From Streptococcus mitis (GTDB lineage: Bacteria > Bacillota > Bacilli > Lactobacillales > Streptococcaceae): 64,000 bases of DNA. A program made the position numbers and the translations under genes. Below the pieces are notes generated by a model, which did no database searches, was not told the DNA's origin, and saw only the letters and a program-made list of their open reading frames with translations. The stretch covers positions 372,001-436,000 of the forward strand of contig NZ_JPFU01000013.1 in NCBI RefSeq assembly GCF_000722695.1, in the 5' to 3' direction. Each line of letters starts with the position of its first letter. Within the stretch, counting starts at the first letter, position 1. Below, piece after piece: positions 9,689 to 19,076 of the stretch.

Positions 9689-9725
9689 ATTATAGCAAAA
9701 AAAGAGTTCGGATTGAACTCTTTTT
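9689..9725 (-). promoter_or_regulatory. Terminator-like hairpin fused to extended -10 promoter of manA
   Basis: A palindrome with AAAAAGAGTTC and GAACTCTTTTT arms (about 9699-9725) is followed on the minus strand by a T-run and TGC-TATAAT (9689-9697). It is another terminator/extended -10 junction of the kind seen at ylbG, upp and 4.56 kb. Confidence 0.6.
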
Positions 9726-9916
9726 AATATCTTATAAAGTAGGGAGAAAATTTTATAAAAATAGTAACGATATACTTTTTTCTTTGATAGAGACGAACAT
9801 AAAAGACTCTCTTAAAGCTAGCTGTCACTGGACTTTTTCCCTCAACTCTCATTCAAAAATTACTTTAATGAAGCATCTATTTTCATAAACGAACAAAACT
9901 GAAACCAGTCTTCTTT
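9726..9916. other. Intergenic, nothing recognised
   Basis: AT-rich stretch between the manA promoter and the end of the SemiSWEET pseudogene. I see no ORF, repeat or convincing hairpin. Confidence 0.4.
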
Positions 9917-10173
9917 TTAAATCAAAGCTGTAATAGCCGTCACAAGGCCAAAAACGATACCTGGAGCATTGGCAGCAGCAAGGAAAATATCTCTTTCTTG
10001 AAAAGACCGTAGTAAACCCAGAGACTACAGTTGATGGCAGCAACCAAGGGCTGGATGAAATTTCCTTTTTGACCAGCCAGATTATTCATAATTTGTGGGA
10101 AGTAAGACACATACATCATAACAGACATGAAGGTCGCTACCCAACCCAAAACTTTCATTTGTTTTTCGGACAT
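9917..10173 (-). pseudogene. SemiSWEET sugar transporter (PQ-loop family), frameshifted
   Basis: A half-size SWEET transporter with three TM helices per protomer. From the ATG at 10173 (AGAGG ribosome site) the reading frame gives KVLGWVATFMSVMMYVSYFPQI (TM1 with PQ motif) and a second helix, then runs out of register after LFKKE and stops early. The correct C-terminus (DIFLAAANAPGIVFGLV then TAITALI) continues in another frame to a stop at 9917. A missing 4-bp unit in a GAGA tract, giving KKE-RDI, would restore it. The third helix is lost, so a functional dimer is unlikely. Confidence 0.75.
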
Positions 10174-10424
10174 TTTCAAAACCTCTTTTATTCTTTTATG
10201 CTTTTTATTTTATAATATGATGCAAAAACAAGTAAGAGTTTGAGAGTTTTGTTATAAAAATGTAAACTATTACAATCTTGTGATAAGAAAGAAGAGTGAA
10301 GTTAGGAAAAGTATATATAATCAGAAAAACGCATATTATTATGTATTGAAAAATCTTGATACTGGGTGTTTTATTGCTGAAATATTTACTTTATTTTCTG
10401 ATAAAACTGACTTTTAAACTAGAT

Positions 10425-11999
10425 TCAATATTTTCCTAAATCTACAACTTGTTGATATCTACTTTCATCATCAATATGATGGGCAATTTCTAACATCATA
10501 ACAGGAAGAGAAAATAGTAGTTCATGTACCATGAGGGCGTTTTCTTCATCTAGGTTTGCGGTCACTTCATCAGCCAATAACAGATTTTTTTTACGAAGAA
10601 GAAAACGTGCCAATTCAATCCTTACTCTTTGTCCCCCAGAAATATTCTCCCCGTTATTTTTGATAATAAAATCCATTCCACCCGTCAATTCCAAATCTAG
10701 TTTGACTTGTTTCAAAACAGCAACCAACTCTTCCTCAGAAAATTCTTGTCCTAAGGTCAAATTATAACGCACTGTATCGTTAAAGAGAAATGGGTGTTGG
10801 CTAATAATTCCTATACTGGATACAAAACTTGATGTACATTCATTAACAGTTGTCACACCGATAATTTCTCCCTCATCTGCTATTTCTTCTCCAGTAATGA
10901 GTCGAAACAAGGTTGACTTGCCACAACCACTCGGTCCTTTGATTAAAACTTTCTGACCTGCTTGAACATCCAAATTTAGATGAGTAAAAAGTTGTCTGTC
11001 ACCATAGGATTTACTTAAATTTTTAATGTGCAGAGCATTCAATTCTTGTGCATCTTTTTTATCTATCTGTTTTACATCTCCAATTTCTAATACTCCAAAA
11101 ATCTTATCTGCCGTCGTTTTTGCCCCTTGTATATCTACAGCATCATACATAATAGTCTGAATAGGGCTCACTAGCTGACCTGCTGCGATATACATAGCAA
11201 CAAGACTTGCCACTGACACTTTCTGCCCAGCCATAGCAAAGTAAAAACCTAAAACAAGTGGTAAAACTTGGCTTAAAAAGACCATGAAACCGTTGCAAAA
11301 GAAAATTATATTATGGGTAAAGCAAAATTTTTGAATGGCTAGTTGATAATTTCGATTAATCTTCCAAAATCTGTTCTGATTTTCAGAAATTGCTTGGTTC
11401 ATGAGTAGAGTATGTGCTCCTCGGATACTATCAGATACTTGATTATGAACTTCTACTCTGCCTTGAGCCATGTCATCACCAGTATGTTTGAGTCTTTTAT
11501 TCATCAAGAACTGAGGAATAGGACGTAAAATAGTGAAAAAGACAAAAATACTACCTAGTAACAAATTTTGCGAAATAATATAAATCGCTGTTAGTAATGC
11601 TACAAAGCTCCAACAAATGATATTGACGTATTTTTCTAAGTAATTATCCCCCAAATATTCCATATCTTGTGTGAGCATGGTGATTTTTTCATCTTCGTTA
11701 AAATCTTTATTTATCATCAGCTTGTCAAATAAATCTGCCCTCATATTCATTTGAATTTCACGTCTAAAAACATTATGTGTATGATTACAAAAGAGCATTA
11801 AGCTATACAAGACGAAGTATACTGTAAAGCCAAAAATAGCAAACTGTATGATTTTAGAATAAGTCAGTTCTTCTTGATTTAAGGACAAGGCTTGTGAGAC
11901 GACTAAGGGTTGAGCAAGAGCTAAACCTCCATTTGCCAGTGCACCGATGATAGTATAAAACTTCGTTTTCTTATCCAGATAGTGAAATATTTTATTCAT
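10425..11999 (-). CDS. ABC exporter (fused TM-NBD), likely RiPP/peptide exporter
   Basis: A 524-residue half-transporter. The N-terminal half holds about six TM helices. The C-terminal ATPase has Walker A GPSGCGKST, signature SGGQRVRIELARF, Walker B LLLADEVTANLD and an H-loop His. There is no peptidase C39 domain, so any leader would be removed elsewhere. The ATG has a strong AGGAGGG site. It is the last gene behind a decayed radical-SAM gene and a possible micro-peptide, separated by a hairpin (12018-12040). The context points to export of a modified peptide; its substrate is otherwise unknown. It is low-GC relative to core neighbours. Confidence 0.8.
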   Translation of the reverse strand: MNKIFHYLDKKTKFYTIIGALANGGLALAQPLVVSQALSLNQEELTYSKIIQFAIFGFTVYFVLYSLMLFCNHTHNVFRREIQMNMRADLFDKLMINKDFNEDEKITMLTQDMEYLGDNYLEKYVNIICWSFVALLTAIYIISQNLLLGSIFVFFTILRPIPQFLMNKRLKHTGDDMAQGRVEVHNQVSDSIRGAHTLLMNQAISENQNRFWKINRNYQLAIQKFCFTHNIIFFCNGFMVFLSQVLPLVLGFYFAMAGQKVSVASLVAMYIAAGQLVSPIQTIMYDAVDIQGAKTTADKIFGVLEIGDVKQIDKKDAQELNALHIKNLSKSYGDRQLFTHLNLDVQAGQKVLIKGPSGCGKSTLFRLITGEEIADEGEIIGVTTVNECTSSFVSSIGIISQHPFLFNDTVRYNLTLGQEFSEEELVAVLKQVKLDLELTGGMDFIIKNNGENISGGQRVRIELARFLLRKKNLLLADEVTANLDEENALMVHELLFSLPVMMLEIAHHIDDESRYQQVVDLGKY

Positions 12000-12017
12000 A
12001 ATGCCCTCCTAGAAAAA

Positions 12018-12040
12018 GAGAGAGGCTAGCACTCCTCTCC
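12018..12040 (-). terminator. Attenuator/terminator between micro-peptide and exporter gene
   Basis: On the minus strand GAGAGG, an eight-base loop, CCTCTC and a T-rich tail lie between the micro-peptide region and the AGGAGGG site of the exporter. Partial termination here is a common way to make precursor peptide in excess of its transporter. Confidence 0.6.
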
Positions 12041-12057
12041 ATTTTTACTATATAAAC

Positions 12058-12128
12058 TTAACAAATATTACAATTATTGCTTACAACTTCAGGTTTTTTA
12101 CAACCTTTTTGTTTTTCTTGATAGACAT
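12058..12128 (-). pseudogene. Candidate Cys-rich RiPP precursor micro-peptide (one base out of frame)
   Basis: Between the radical-SAM stop and the exporter, a GAGAGGGG ribosome site precedes an ATG at 12128. In the present frame it encodes MSIKKNKKVVKNLKL and stops. One extra A in the AAAAA run would give a 23-residue peptide: MSIKKNKK, then GCKKPEVVSNNCNIC and a stop at 12058. That reading has three cysteines and a Lys-rich leader. An alternative is that this Cys-containing frame is a C-terminal extension of the radical-SAM protein, because it is in the same frame as that gene past its TAG stop. Confidence 0.35.
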
Positions 12129-12144
12129 TTTTGCTTACCCCTCT

Positions 12145-13535
12145 CTAGTTCACATCTAAAATATCTTCATAGCATCCAGAAATAGCATAAAGTGCTAGAT
12201 TTTTACGAATTTTCTCTTGCATATTCTTACAAATCACAGAAGAGCTTAATTCCGTAATATGCTTGGCCATTGGACAAAAGCCTGATTTACAAATCAAAAC
12301 AAAGGGACATGTTTTACAATCTTCTCTAACAGATAAAAACCATCCTTTCATTTTATCTTTGTTAATCAATCCAGTATTGATATTTCCAAAAACATTTTGA
12401 TTATCGTACAAAGCAACTGTACATGCTTGTACAATACCTCTAACATTAAACATATAGTGATTTAAACGATTGGCATAACAAGAAAAGGAATTGTGAACCA
12501 CAATGCTTGGCAAAGATAGATGGTACCCCAAATCAACTGCTTTCTTAGAAATACCAAAACTCATATCATTTTTAAATACTGTAACACAGTCGTCTTTAGA
12601 ACGATCTCCTTGTCCCCAGTTACCAATATTATGATATAGAAGAAAAAATCTATCATCATTTTTAAAGTAATACTCAATGAAAATCAAAGAGCAAACTAGC
12701 CGCAGGCTGTACTTGAGTACGGCAAGGCGACGTTGACGTGGTTTGAATTTGATTTTCGAAGAGTATAACGACCATCATTTAATAGAAATGACTCCATATG
12801 GTCATAATTTTCCTTCGATATATTGAATCTTAACCTACAAATAAAATCTAAATCACTATCCTTCATTTTATGAAGATTGTCTAAAATTCGCGCATAGGAA
12901 CCTTTTTGATTTTTTAACACACGTTGAGAATCATGACTCTCTCCATCACCATCAATAGTAATCTGAAAATTAGTAACATCATACTCTCTTACTAATTTTT
13001 CAAATTTGGAAGATGTTAACAAAAATCCATTAGTAGTAATACTTGCTGAATATGTTATTCCAAATCGCTCACAAATTTTCAAAAATTCTAGTGAAAGCCG
13101 TTGAATTGTTTTATAGCCTAACAGAGGTTATCCACCAAACCATGCTATCCTTAGGAAATGATATTGAGAATTACTCAATTTTTCTTCAGCAAATTTCAAA
13201 ATAGCATTTTCTGTTTCAATAGACATTCCAATATTTTTAAAGTGTTCATAACAATACTTACATCGAAAATTACAATCTCCATGAGTAAGAATTGTAAACT
13301 CTAGTATCTCATTATTCCTATCTTCTATCTGTTTTAAATATTTGTTTACCTCATTGTCTTCAAGTAAATATCTATTCTCTTCCAAATAGGCAATATATTC
13401 ACTTCCCTTTGTTTTATTTTCTTGTATATTCTTCTTCAATTCATTCGTAATCAAAAATGAATGATTATTTTTGGTATTAAAATATACACTACCATCTTCA
13501 ATATCATACCTTAAGACATATCGTGATAATTTCAT
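12145..13535 (-). pseudogene. Radical SAM/SPASM peptide-modifying enzyme, disrupted by a nonsense codon and a BOX insertion
   Basis: Reconstructed, it is a 431-residue radical SAM/SPASM protein of the kind that installs crosslinks in ribosomal peptides. The N-terminal part has CNFRCKYC (CX3CX2C, the SAM cluster). The next motif reads WFGG-stop-PLLGYKTIQRL: GAA of the conserved GGEP has become TAA (13128-13130). The frame then continues through ITTNGFLL and FQITIDGD to 12766, where a 95-bp BOX element interrupts it. Removing the BOX joins LLNDGRY to YFKNDDRF in frame. The C-terminal SPASM cysteines (CKTCPFVLICKSGFC) are intact. The promoter is TTGAAT-17-TATAAT (13572-13600). Confidence 0.85.
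12671..12765 (-). repeat. BOX element (boxA-boxC type) inserted in the radical SAM gene
   Basis: 95 bp that starts TACTCAATGAAAATC and ends TTTTCGAAGAGTA, with the boxA core GGCAAGGCGACGTTGACGTGG inside. TA flanks both ends. Its length is not a multiple of three, so it shifts the frame of the host gene. Confidence 0.9.
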
Positions 13536-13571
13536 ATTACCACCTCTTTATTCTTTGATTTCTTTAAATAC

Positions 13572-13600
13572 ATTATATATCTATTAAAATGATAATTCAA
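13572..13600 (-). promoter_or_regulatory. Promoter of the radical SAM gene
   Basis: Minus-strand TTGAAT (13595-13600), 17 bp, TATAAT (13572-13577). An AGAGGTGG-type ribosome site precedes the ATG at 13535. Confidence 0.7.
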
Positions 13601-13855
13601 TCAAAAGTCAGAAAATTAGAAAAGTTCTACATTTTAATAATTTTCAATCAAGTATAAAGTAATTTCAAATCCCCTTATCTACTACTATACATGTCGTACT
13701 GTCACATTTCTGTTCGTAGAGATACAATCTCGCTATTCCTTCCTCTGACGATTCTTATTTCCAGCATCAGACTTAAAACTGTCTATCTACGAGACTGTTT
13801 TAATCCGTTACCTCACGATAGTCGAGCTCAGAAGTCACTATTAGGTTTACCTAAA
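13601..13855. other. Intergenic, no gene recognised
   Basis: About 250 bp between the radical SAM promoter and a terminator. A 64-codon plus-strand open frame (13691-13885) runs through the terminator, has no ribosome site and resembles nothing I know. I treat the stretch as non-coding, possibly the scar of a lost mobile element. Confidence 0.35.
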
Positions 13856-13879
13856 AAAGACCGGATTGCTCCGATCTTT
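13856..13879 (-). terminator. Terminator downstream of the VOC gene (copy of the spxB terminator)
   Basis: The 24-base hairpin AAAGACCGGATTGC-TCCGATCTTT is identical to the one at 14417-14440 and is followed by a T-tract on the minus strand. Confidence 0.75.
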
Positions 13880-13897
13880 CAATAGTTCATATTCTCA

Positions 13898-14000
13898 TAC
13901 TCAATGAAAATCAAAAAGCAAACTAGGAAGCTAGCCGCAAGCTGTACTTGAGTACGGTAAAGCTACGCTGACGTGGTTTGAATTTGATTTTCGAAGAGTA
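13898..14000 (-). repeat. BOX element (boxA-boxC) downstream of the VOC gene
   Basis: 103 bp from TACTCAATGAAAATC to CGAAGAGTA. It lies between the VOC stop codon and its terminator, so it would be transcribed as part of the 3' untranslated region. Confidence 0.85.
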
Positions 14001-14043
14001 TCAATTTCTGTTTTTAAAAATAGCTAAGGTTAACGTCAAATGA

Positions 14044-14400
14044 CTACGCGCCTGATTTCATACGATAAAAATCAATCACTAGACCAGCAGGGCCTTTAAC
14101 TAATAAGGACTCTGTTCCCCAATCCGTTTCACAAATACCGTGTAAAATCTCGACACCAATCTCTTTTAAACGTTGGTAATTCTGATTTAGATCCTCAACC
14201 TCGATATGAAGAATGATTCCTGACTGAAAATCTTCCAAAGGAATCAAATGATTTTGGGACAACATCAGACAGTGACTGCCAATCGTGAACTGAGCAAAAC
14301 CATCATCAACATAATCAGCTTTTTTATCCAAAATACGCTCCAAGTCAGCACAGACTTGGGGAACATCTGAAACGATAATATCTAATTGATTTAAATTCAT
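14044..14400 (-). CDS. VOC (glyoxalase/bleomycin-resistance fold) family protein
   Basis: A 118-residue vicinal-oxygen-chelate protein with the paired beta-alpha-beta-beta-beta modules (MNLNQLDIIVSDVPQVCADLE and GIILHIEVEDLNQNYQRLKEIGVEIL). The usual metal ligands are only partly evident, so enzymatic activity is uncertain. It lies 58 bp downstream of spxB behind a terminator hairpin, and read-through from spxB is possible. Function unknown. Confidence 0.8.
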   Translation of the reverse strand: MNLNQLDIIVSDVPQVCADLERILDKKADYVDDGFAQFTIGSHCLMLSQNHLIPLEDFQSGIILHIEVEDLNQNYQRLKEIGVEILHGICETDWGTESLLVKGPAGLVIDFYRMKSGA

Positions 14401-14416
14401 TTACTATCCTCCATAA

Positions 14417-14440
14417 AAAGACCGGATTGCTCCGATCTTT
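14417..14440 (-). terminator. spxB terminator
   Basis: Hairpin AAAGATCGGA/TCCGGTCTTT followed by T-tract on the minus strand, 19 bp after the spxB stop. An identical copy lies 560 bp further on. Confidence 0.8.
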
Positions 14441-14458
14441 TTAAGTTCCACGAAGGAA

Positions 14459-16234
14459 TTATTTAATTGCTCGTGATTGCAAACCTTCTTCTTCCAAGAA
14501 GAGACGGAATGGTACGAGTTCTTCTGCTTCGTATTTTTCCTTGAAGGCTTTGATTGCTTCTTCTGAGTGAAGTTTTGGATCCAATTCAAGTACTTCTACT
14601 GGAAGTGGACGGTGTGGAGTGATGCGAGCATCGATAACAACAGTTTTACCTTCTTTGTTCAATTTAACAGCTTCTGCAACAACTGCATCGATGTCTTCGA
14701 TACGGCCAACTGTAAATCCAACAGCCCCTTGAGCTTCTGCAATTTTAGCGTAGTCAGCGTTTGTGAAGTCACAACCAAACAAGTGTTTGTTTGTGTCTTC
14801 GTATTTGTCCTTGATGAAGGCATATTTATCATTTGAGAAGACAACATTGATAACTGGAAGGTCGTATTGAACGTTTGTGATAACGTCTGGGTAGCACATG
14901 TTAAATGCTCCGTCACCCATGATGTTCCATACTTGGCGATCTGGATTGTCTTTCTTAGCAGCGATACCACCAGGAAGGGCAATACCCATTGTCGCAAAGA
15001 GTGGAGATGTACGCCACATGTTCTTAGGTGTCATGTGAAGGTGACGAGTAGATGTTTGAGTAGTGTCACCTACGTCGATTGAATAGATAGCGTCTTGATC
15101 AGCATGTTTGTTGATTGCATTGTAAACTTGATACAATTGCAATTCACCCTCAGTTTTACCTTCGATTTTGTTCATGTAATCACGCCAGTTTTGGTTGTTC
15201 TTAACGTTTGCACGCCACCATGGAGTTGATTCAACTGGGTTTACTTTGTCAAGGATAGCTTTCGCTGCTTGACCTGCGTCACCAAGGATTGAAGCGTCAA
15301 GGGCATGGCGTTTACCAAGTTTGTAAGGGTCGATATCGACTTGGATGAATTTTTCAGTGTTCTTGAATGCTTCGTAAACTTCAGCAAATGGGAAGTTTGA
15401 ACCAAGGAAAAGAACTGTGTCTGCTTCAAAGACCACTTCGTTGGCTGGTTTCCAACCAACACGGTAAGCAGAACCTGTCAAACCTTCATAGTTCCATTCA
15501 AAAGCTTCAAAGTTTTTACCAGTTGTGATGATTGGTGCTTTGATTTTACGTGACAATTCAGTGATCACTTCACCAGCTTTCACACCACCGTAACCAGCGT
15601 AAATAACTGGACGTTCAGCATTGTTCAAGATTTCAACAGCTTTGTTGATTTCAACTTCGTTCAAAGCAGGAGCGATGAATGAACGCTCGTATGAACCTGA
15701 TCCATAGTATGAGTTTTCGTCGATTTCTTGGAAACCGAAGTTTACTGGAATTTCAACAACAGCTGGACCTTTTTTAGAAACTGCAGCACGGCAAGCTTCG
15801 TCGATTACTTTTGGTAATTGCTCAGCGTAAGCTACACGTTTGTTGTATACAGCGATACCGTTGTACATTGGGTTTTGGTTCAATTCTTGGAAAGCATCCA
15901 TGTTCAATTCGTTAACTGGACGTGATCCAAGGATCGCTAGGAATGGAGTGTTATCCATAGCTGCATCGTAAACACCGTTAATCAAGTGAGTCGCACCTGG
16001 ACCACCTGAACCAACTGCAACCCCGATTGAGCCGCCGAATTTAGCTTGCATAACCGCTGCAAGAGCACCTGTTTCTTCGTGGCGAACTTGTAAGAAGCGG
16101 ATATCTTTGTCTTCAGCCAAAGCGTCCATCAATGAGCTGAGTGTTCCTGATGGGATACCGTAGATTGTATCTACGCCCCATGTTTTCAATACATTAAGCA
16201 TTGCTGCAGATGCAGTAATTTTCCCTTGAGTCAT
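14459..16234 (-). CDS. spxB: Pyruvate oxidase SpxB
   Basis: Thiamine-diphosphate and FAD enzyme converting pyruvate, phosphate and O2 to acetyl phosphate, CO2 and H2O2, the main source of pneumococcal peroxide. It has 591 residues, the full pneumococcal length. The N-terminal TPP-binding pyrimidine domain contains [11 protein letters not shown] with the catalytic Glu. The central FAD domain follows. The C-terminal TPP domain has [31 protein letters not shown] (GDG-N motif). The ribosome site AAGGAGAG is strong. cre-like sites upstream suggest CcpA control. The adjacent copper operon and nearby thiamine genes fit its cofactor and oxidative burden. Confidence 0.99.
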   Translation of the reverse strand: MTQGKITASAAMLNVLKTWGVDTIYGIPSGTLSSLMDALAEDKDIRFLQVRHEETGALAAVMQAKFGGSIGVAVGSGGPGATHLINGVYDAAMDNTPFLAILGSRPVNELNMDAFQELNQNPMYNGIAVYNKRVAYAEQLPKVIDEACRAAVSKKGPAVVEIPVNFGFQEIDENSYYGSGSYERSFIAPALNEVEINKAVEILNNAERPVIYAGYGGVKAGEVITELSRKIKAPIITTGKNFEAFEWNYEGLTGSAYRVGWKPANEVVFEADTVLFLGSNFPFAEVYEAFKNTEKFIQVDIDPYKLGKRHALDASILGDAGQAAKAILDKVNPVESTPWWRANVKNNQNWRDYMNKIEGKTEGELQLYQVYNAINKHADQDAIYSIDVGDTTQTSTRHLHMTPKNMWRTSPLFATMGIALPGGIAAKKDNPDRQVWNIMGDGAFNMCYPDVITNVQYDLPVINVVFSNDKYAFIKDKYEDTNKHLFGCDFTNADYAKIAEAQGAVGFTVGRIEDIDAVVAEAVKLNKEGKTVVIDARITPHRPLPVEVLELDPKLHSEEAIKAFKEKYEAEELVPFRLFLEEEGLQSRAIK

Positions 16235-16288
16235 TATAACTCTCCTTCAAATATTTTTAAATCTACTAAAAAGGTTTCATATAATTTT

Positions 16289-16301
16289 TGAAAACGTTTC
16301 A
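16289..16301 (-). promoter_or_regulatory. cre-like site 1 upstream of spxB
   Basis: TGAAAACGTTTCA matches the CcpA box core (TGNAANCGNNNNCA) and is nearly palindromic. It lies about 60 bp upstream of the ATG. Confidence 0.7.
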
Positions 16302-16390
16302 GTAAATTTTTACACTACTAATTTATCACATTTATTTTTAGTTTACTAAGAATCTGCTCAGAAGTTTCTATTCTCTATTACAGTACAGTT

Positions 16391-16403
16391 TGAAAACGTT
16401 TTT
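16391..16403 (-). promoter_or_regulatory. cre-like site 2 upstream of spxB
   Basis: TGAAAACGTTTTT, one half perfect and the other degenerate, 102 bp upstream of site 1. Confidence 0.5.
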
Positions 16404-16420
16404 AAATTCTGTTTTATAAT

Positions 16421-16443
16421 AAAAAGCGAGCAAGCCCGCTTTT
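16421..16443 (-). terminator. Terminator of the copper operon
   Basis: AAAGCGGG-CTTG-CTCGCTTT with trailing Ts on the minus strand; the stem overlaps the last codon of copA. Confidence 0.75.
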
Positions 16444-18685
16444 AATCTATTTTACTAAAGTTTAGTAAGAGTGAACTAGTCAGAACAGATACAGAACTAA
16501 AGGCCATGGCTAAGCCTGCCAGTTCTGGATTGAGGACCAGTCCAACACCAGAAAAGACTCCTGCTGCTATCGGAATTCCGGCGACATTGTAGATAAAGGC
16601 CCAGAAAAGATTGAGCAGAATACGATTAAAAGTTTTCTTACTCATGTCAAAGGCACGAACCACGCCTAGGAGGTTATTGGTTGTCAACACCAAATCCGCT
16701 GACTCGATAGCGATATCTGTTCCAGCTCCCATAGCAATCCCCACATCTGCTACACTGAGGGCAGGAGCGTCATTAATCCCATCACCAACAAAGGCTACTT
16801 TCCCAGCTGCTTGTAGTTTATGGATTTCATGGGCTTTTTCTTCTGGCAAGACACCTGCAATGACCTCTTCGATTCCGATCTGATCGGCAATAGCACGCGC
16901 CACACCTGCATTGTCTCCTGTCAGCATGACTGTTTTAAGACCTCGTTTTTTCAACTGACTGATGGCAAGCTTAGCATTTTCCTTAGGAATATCTTGCAGA
17001 GCAAGCAAGCCTTTGATTTCATTGTCCACAGCCAAAAACACAACTGTCTTAGCTTCTTTTTCCAGTTGTTCTAGTTTTTCTTGATAAATGCTAGAAATAT
17101 CCATGCCATCCAGCATTTTAGCATTTCCAAGTAAGACTTGTTTTCCAGCTATTTGCCCTGAAACACCTTTTCCGTGCAAGGCTTGGAAATTTTCAACAGT
17201 TTGAAACTCAAGTCCAGCTTCACTCGCTCGTTTCACAATGGCTTCAGCCAATGGGTGTTGAGAAGCTTCTTCCAAGGAAGCTGCCAATCCAAGCACTTCT
17301 GTCTCGTCGCCGATAATATCTGTTACCACAGGTTTCCCTTCCGTCAAAGTCCCTGTTTTATCAAAGACAAGGGTTTGGACTTTCTGGATTTCCTGTAGAA
17401 CCATTCCATTTTTGAGAAGAACTCCCATCTTGGCACTGCGACCTGTCCCCACCATAAGGGCTGTCGGTGTTGCAAGACCCAAGGCACAAGGGCAGGCAAT
17501 AATCAAAACAGCCACTCCATAGAGAAGCGAAGAGACAAAACTCGCTCCAAGCACGACTACACTATCCCTGAGCAAGACGAACCAAACCCAAAAGGTCACA
17601 ATCCCTAAAATGACAACTGCTGGGACAAAAATGCCTGAAATTTTATCCGTCAAGTCCTGAATCGGCGCACGACTTGTCTGAGCTTTCTTCACAAAATCCA
17701 CAATCTGAGCCAAAACAGTTTCTGAACCAACTTTTTCTGCTCTAAAAACAAGTGTTCCACTATTATTGATGGTTGAACCAATGACGGTATCTCCAACTGT
17801 CTTGTCCACAGGCAGACTCTCACCTGTCACCATAGACTCATCAATACTAGAGATACCTTCTACTACGACACCATCAACCGCAATCTTTTCACCGGGACGC
17901 ACTCGAATCAGGTCACCTACCTTGACTTGCTCCAAGGGGACTTGGACATAGTTATCCTCACGCAAGACTTCTGCGGTTTTAGCCTGCAAATCCAGTAATT
18001 TCTCCACAGCTTGGGAAGTATTTTTCCGCATTTTCTCCTCAAAAACTGCCCCCATAAGAACGAAGAAGAAGATAAATGCAGCACTTTCAAAGTAAACGGG
18101 GAGACCAGCGAAGAGGGCAACTAAGCTATAGAAGTAGGCCACTAGGGTTCCCAGAGCAACCAAGGTATCCATGTTGGCATTGTGTTTTTTAAAGCTGGCC
18201 CAAGCGCTCTGGATATAAGGTCCGCCTGCTACTAGCATAATCGGCGTTGTGGCTAAAAAGGTGCCCCAACGCATGACTTGGTGACTAATTCCTCCTGTCG
18301 ACATCCCAATCATGAGAATCACAAGAGGCACAGTAAAGATACTAGTAATCCAAAAACGCTGTAAAAGTGATAGAGATTTTCGAGTCTTCTCAACGACTGT
18401 ATAGCTTCCTTTTTGCATCTTCATGCCACAAGAAAATTCATATTGGCCTAATTCTTGAGGGGTAAAACGAATGACTTTCTCCTCATCTACGCCGATTGGT
18501 TCCAAGATGCCTTCTTCTTCAAAAAGAATTTCCTTATAACAGTTTGAAGGTGTCACACGGTGAAAGGTGATCTCAGCAGGAACTCCTTTTTGCAGTTGAA
18601 TGTGGGCTGGATGGTAGCCTTTGTCTGCCGTGATACGGATTTTTTGAACACCATTTTCAAGACTTGCTTTTACAATTTCAGTCAT
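16442..18685 (-). CDS. copA: Copper-translocating P1B-type ATPase CopA
   Basis: Exports Cu(I) across the membrane. The 747-residue protein has an N-terminal cupredoxin-like metal domain (about residues 1-100, ending near [10 protein letters not shown]) instead of the common HMA domain. The transport core follows: TGES loop ([10 protein letters not shown]), ion-site [11 protein letters not shown], phosphorylation DKTGTLTEG, the HP motif SQHPLAEAI, nucleotide-binding LTGDN, and the [10 protein letters not shown] hinge. It is the last gene of copY-cupA-copA, 9 bp after cupA, and is controlled by CopY. Confidence 0.98.
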   Translation of the reverse strand: MTEIVKASLENGVQKIRITADKGYHPAHIQLQKGVPAEITFHRVTPSNCYKEILFEEEGILEPIGVDEEKVIRFTPQELGQYEFSCGMKMQKGSYTVVEKTRKSLSLLQRFWITSIFTVPLVILMIGMSTGGISHQVMRWGTFLATTPIMLVAGGPYIQSAWASFKKHNANMDTLVALGTLVAYFYSLVALFAGLPVYFESAAFIFFFVLMGAVFEEKMRKNTSQAVEKLLDLQAKTAEVLREDNYVQVPLEQVKVGDLIRVRPGEKIAVDGVVVEGISSIDESMVTGESLPVDKTVGDTVIGSTINNSGTLVFRAEKVGSETVLAQIVDFVKKAQTSRAPIQDLTDKISGIFVPAVVILGIVTFWVWFVLLRDSVVVLGASFVSSLLYGVAVLIIACPCALGLATPTALMVGTGRSAKMGVLLKNGMVLQEIQKVQTLVFDKTGTLTEGKPVVTDIIGDETEVLGLAASLEEASQHPLAEAIVKRASEAGLEFQTVENFQALHGKGVSGQIAGKQVLLGNAKMLDGMDISSIYQEKLEQLEKEAKTVVFLAVDNEIKGLLALQDIPKENAKLAISQLKKRGLKTVMLTGDNAGVARAIADQIGIEEVIAGVLPEEKAHEIHKLQAAGKVAFVGDGINDAPALSVADVGIAMGAGTDIAIESADLVLTTNNLLGVVRAFDMSKKTFNRILLNLFWAFIYNVAGIPIAAGVFSGVGLVLNPELAGLAMAFSSVSVLTSSLLLNFSKID

Positions 18686-18694
18686 ATCATTCTC

Positions 18695-19066
18695 CTATTC
18701 TACAATCATCTTGCCGTGCATCATATTCATGCCACAAGAGAAACCATACTCTCCAGCCTGCTCAGGCGTGATTTCCACTACATACTCTTCACCCATTGGC
18801 AGGTCCGCATGTACACCAAAATCTGGAAAAACAATTTGGTCCAAACATGGTGAAGGATCCTTGCGGTCAAAGACAATGCGGGCTGGCACTGATTTCTTGA
18901 GGATAATCAACTCAGGCGTATAGCCCCCCATGACCTCCACTCGAATCTCTTGGTAGCCGTTTTTTTGCTGGGCTTTTTGTCCAGATTTTTCAGGCTTTTT
19001 GAAAAACCAAAACAAGATAAAGGCGATAAGGGCAATACAAACAATGGTTACAATACTATTTAACAT
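18695..19066 (-). CDS. cupA: Membrane-anchored copper chaperone CupA
   Basis: A 123-residue protein with one N-terminal TM anchor (residues ~4-22) and a cupredoxin-fold domain that passes Cu(I) to CopA. The domain shows the copper-binding Cys in PSPCLD and the CGMNMMHGK segment near the C-terminus, matching the cupredoxin-like domain of CopA itself. It lies between copY (10 bp) and copA (9 bp). It is a streptococcal feature of copper operons rather than the usual CopZ. Confidence 0.93.
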   Translation of the reverse strand: MLNSIVTIVCIALIAFILFWFFKKPEKSGQKAQQKNGYQEIRVEVMGGYTPELIILKKSVPARIVFDRKDPSPCLDQIVFPDFGVHADLPMGEEYVVEITPEQAGEYGFSCGMNMMHGKMIVE

Positions 19067-19076
19067 GACGTCTCCT

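Noticed and set aside
10174..10424. Possible regulatory RNA or peptide between SemiSWEET and exporter genes
   Set aside because: AT-rich with no strong hairpin, repeat or coding frame on either strand.
12084..12128. 15-residue peptide MSIKKNKKVVKNLKL as a finished product
   Set aside because: It is Lys-rich with no core features; the alternative frame with three Cys looks more meaningful. It cannot be excluded.
13691..13885. 64-codon plus-strand open frame
   Set aside because: No ribosome site, runs through a terminator hairpin, composition unlike a gene.
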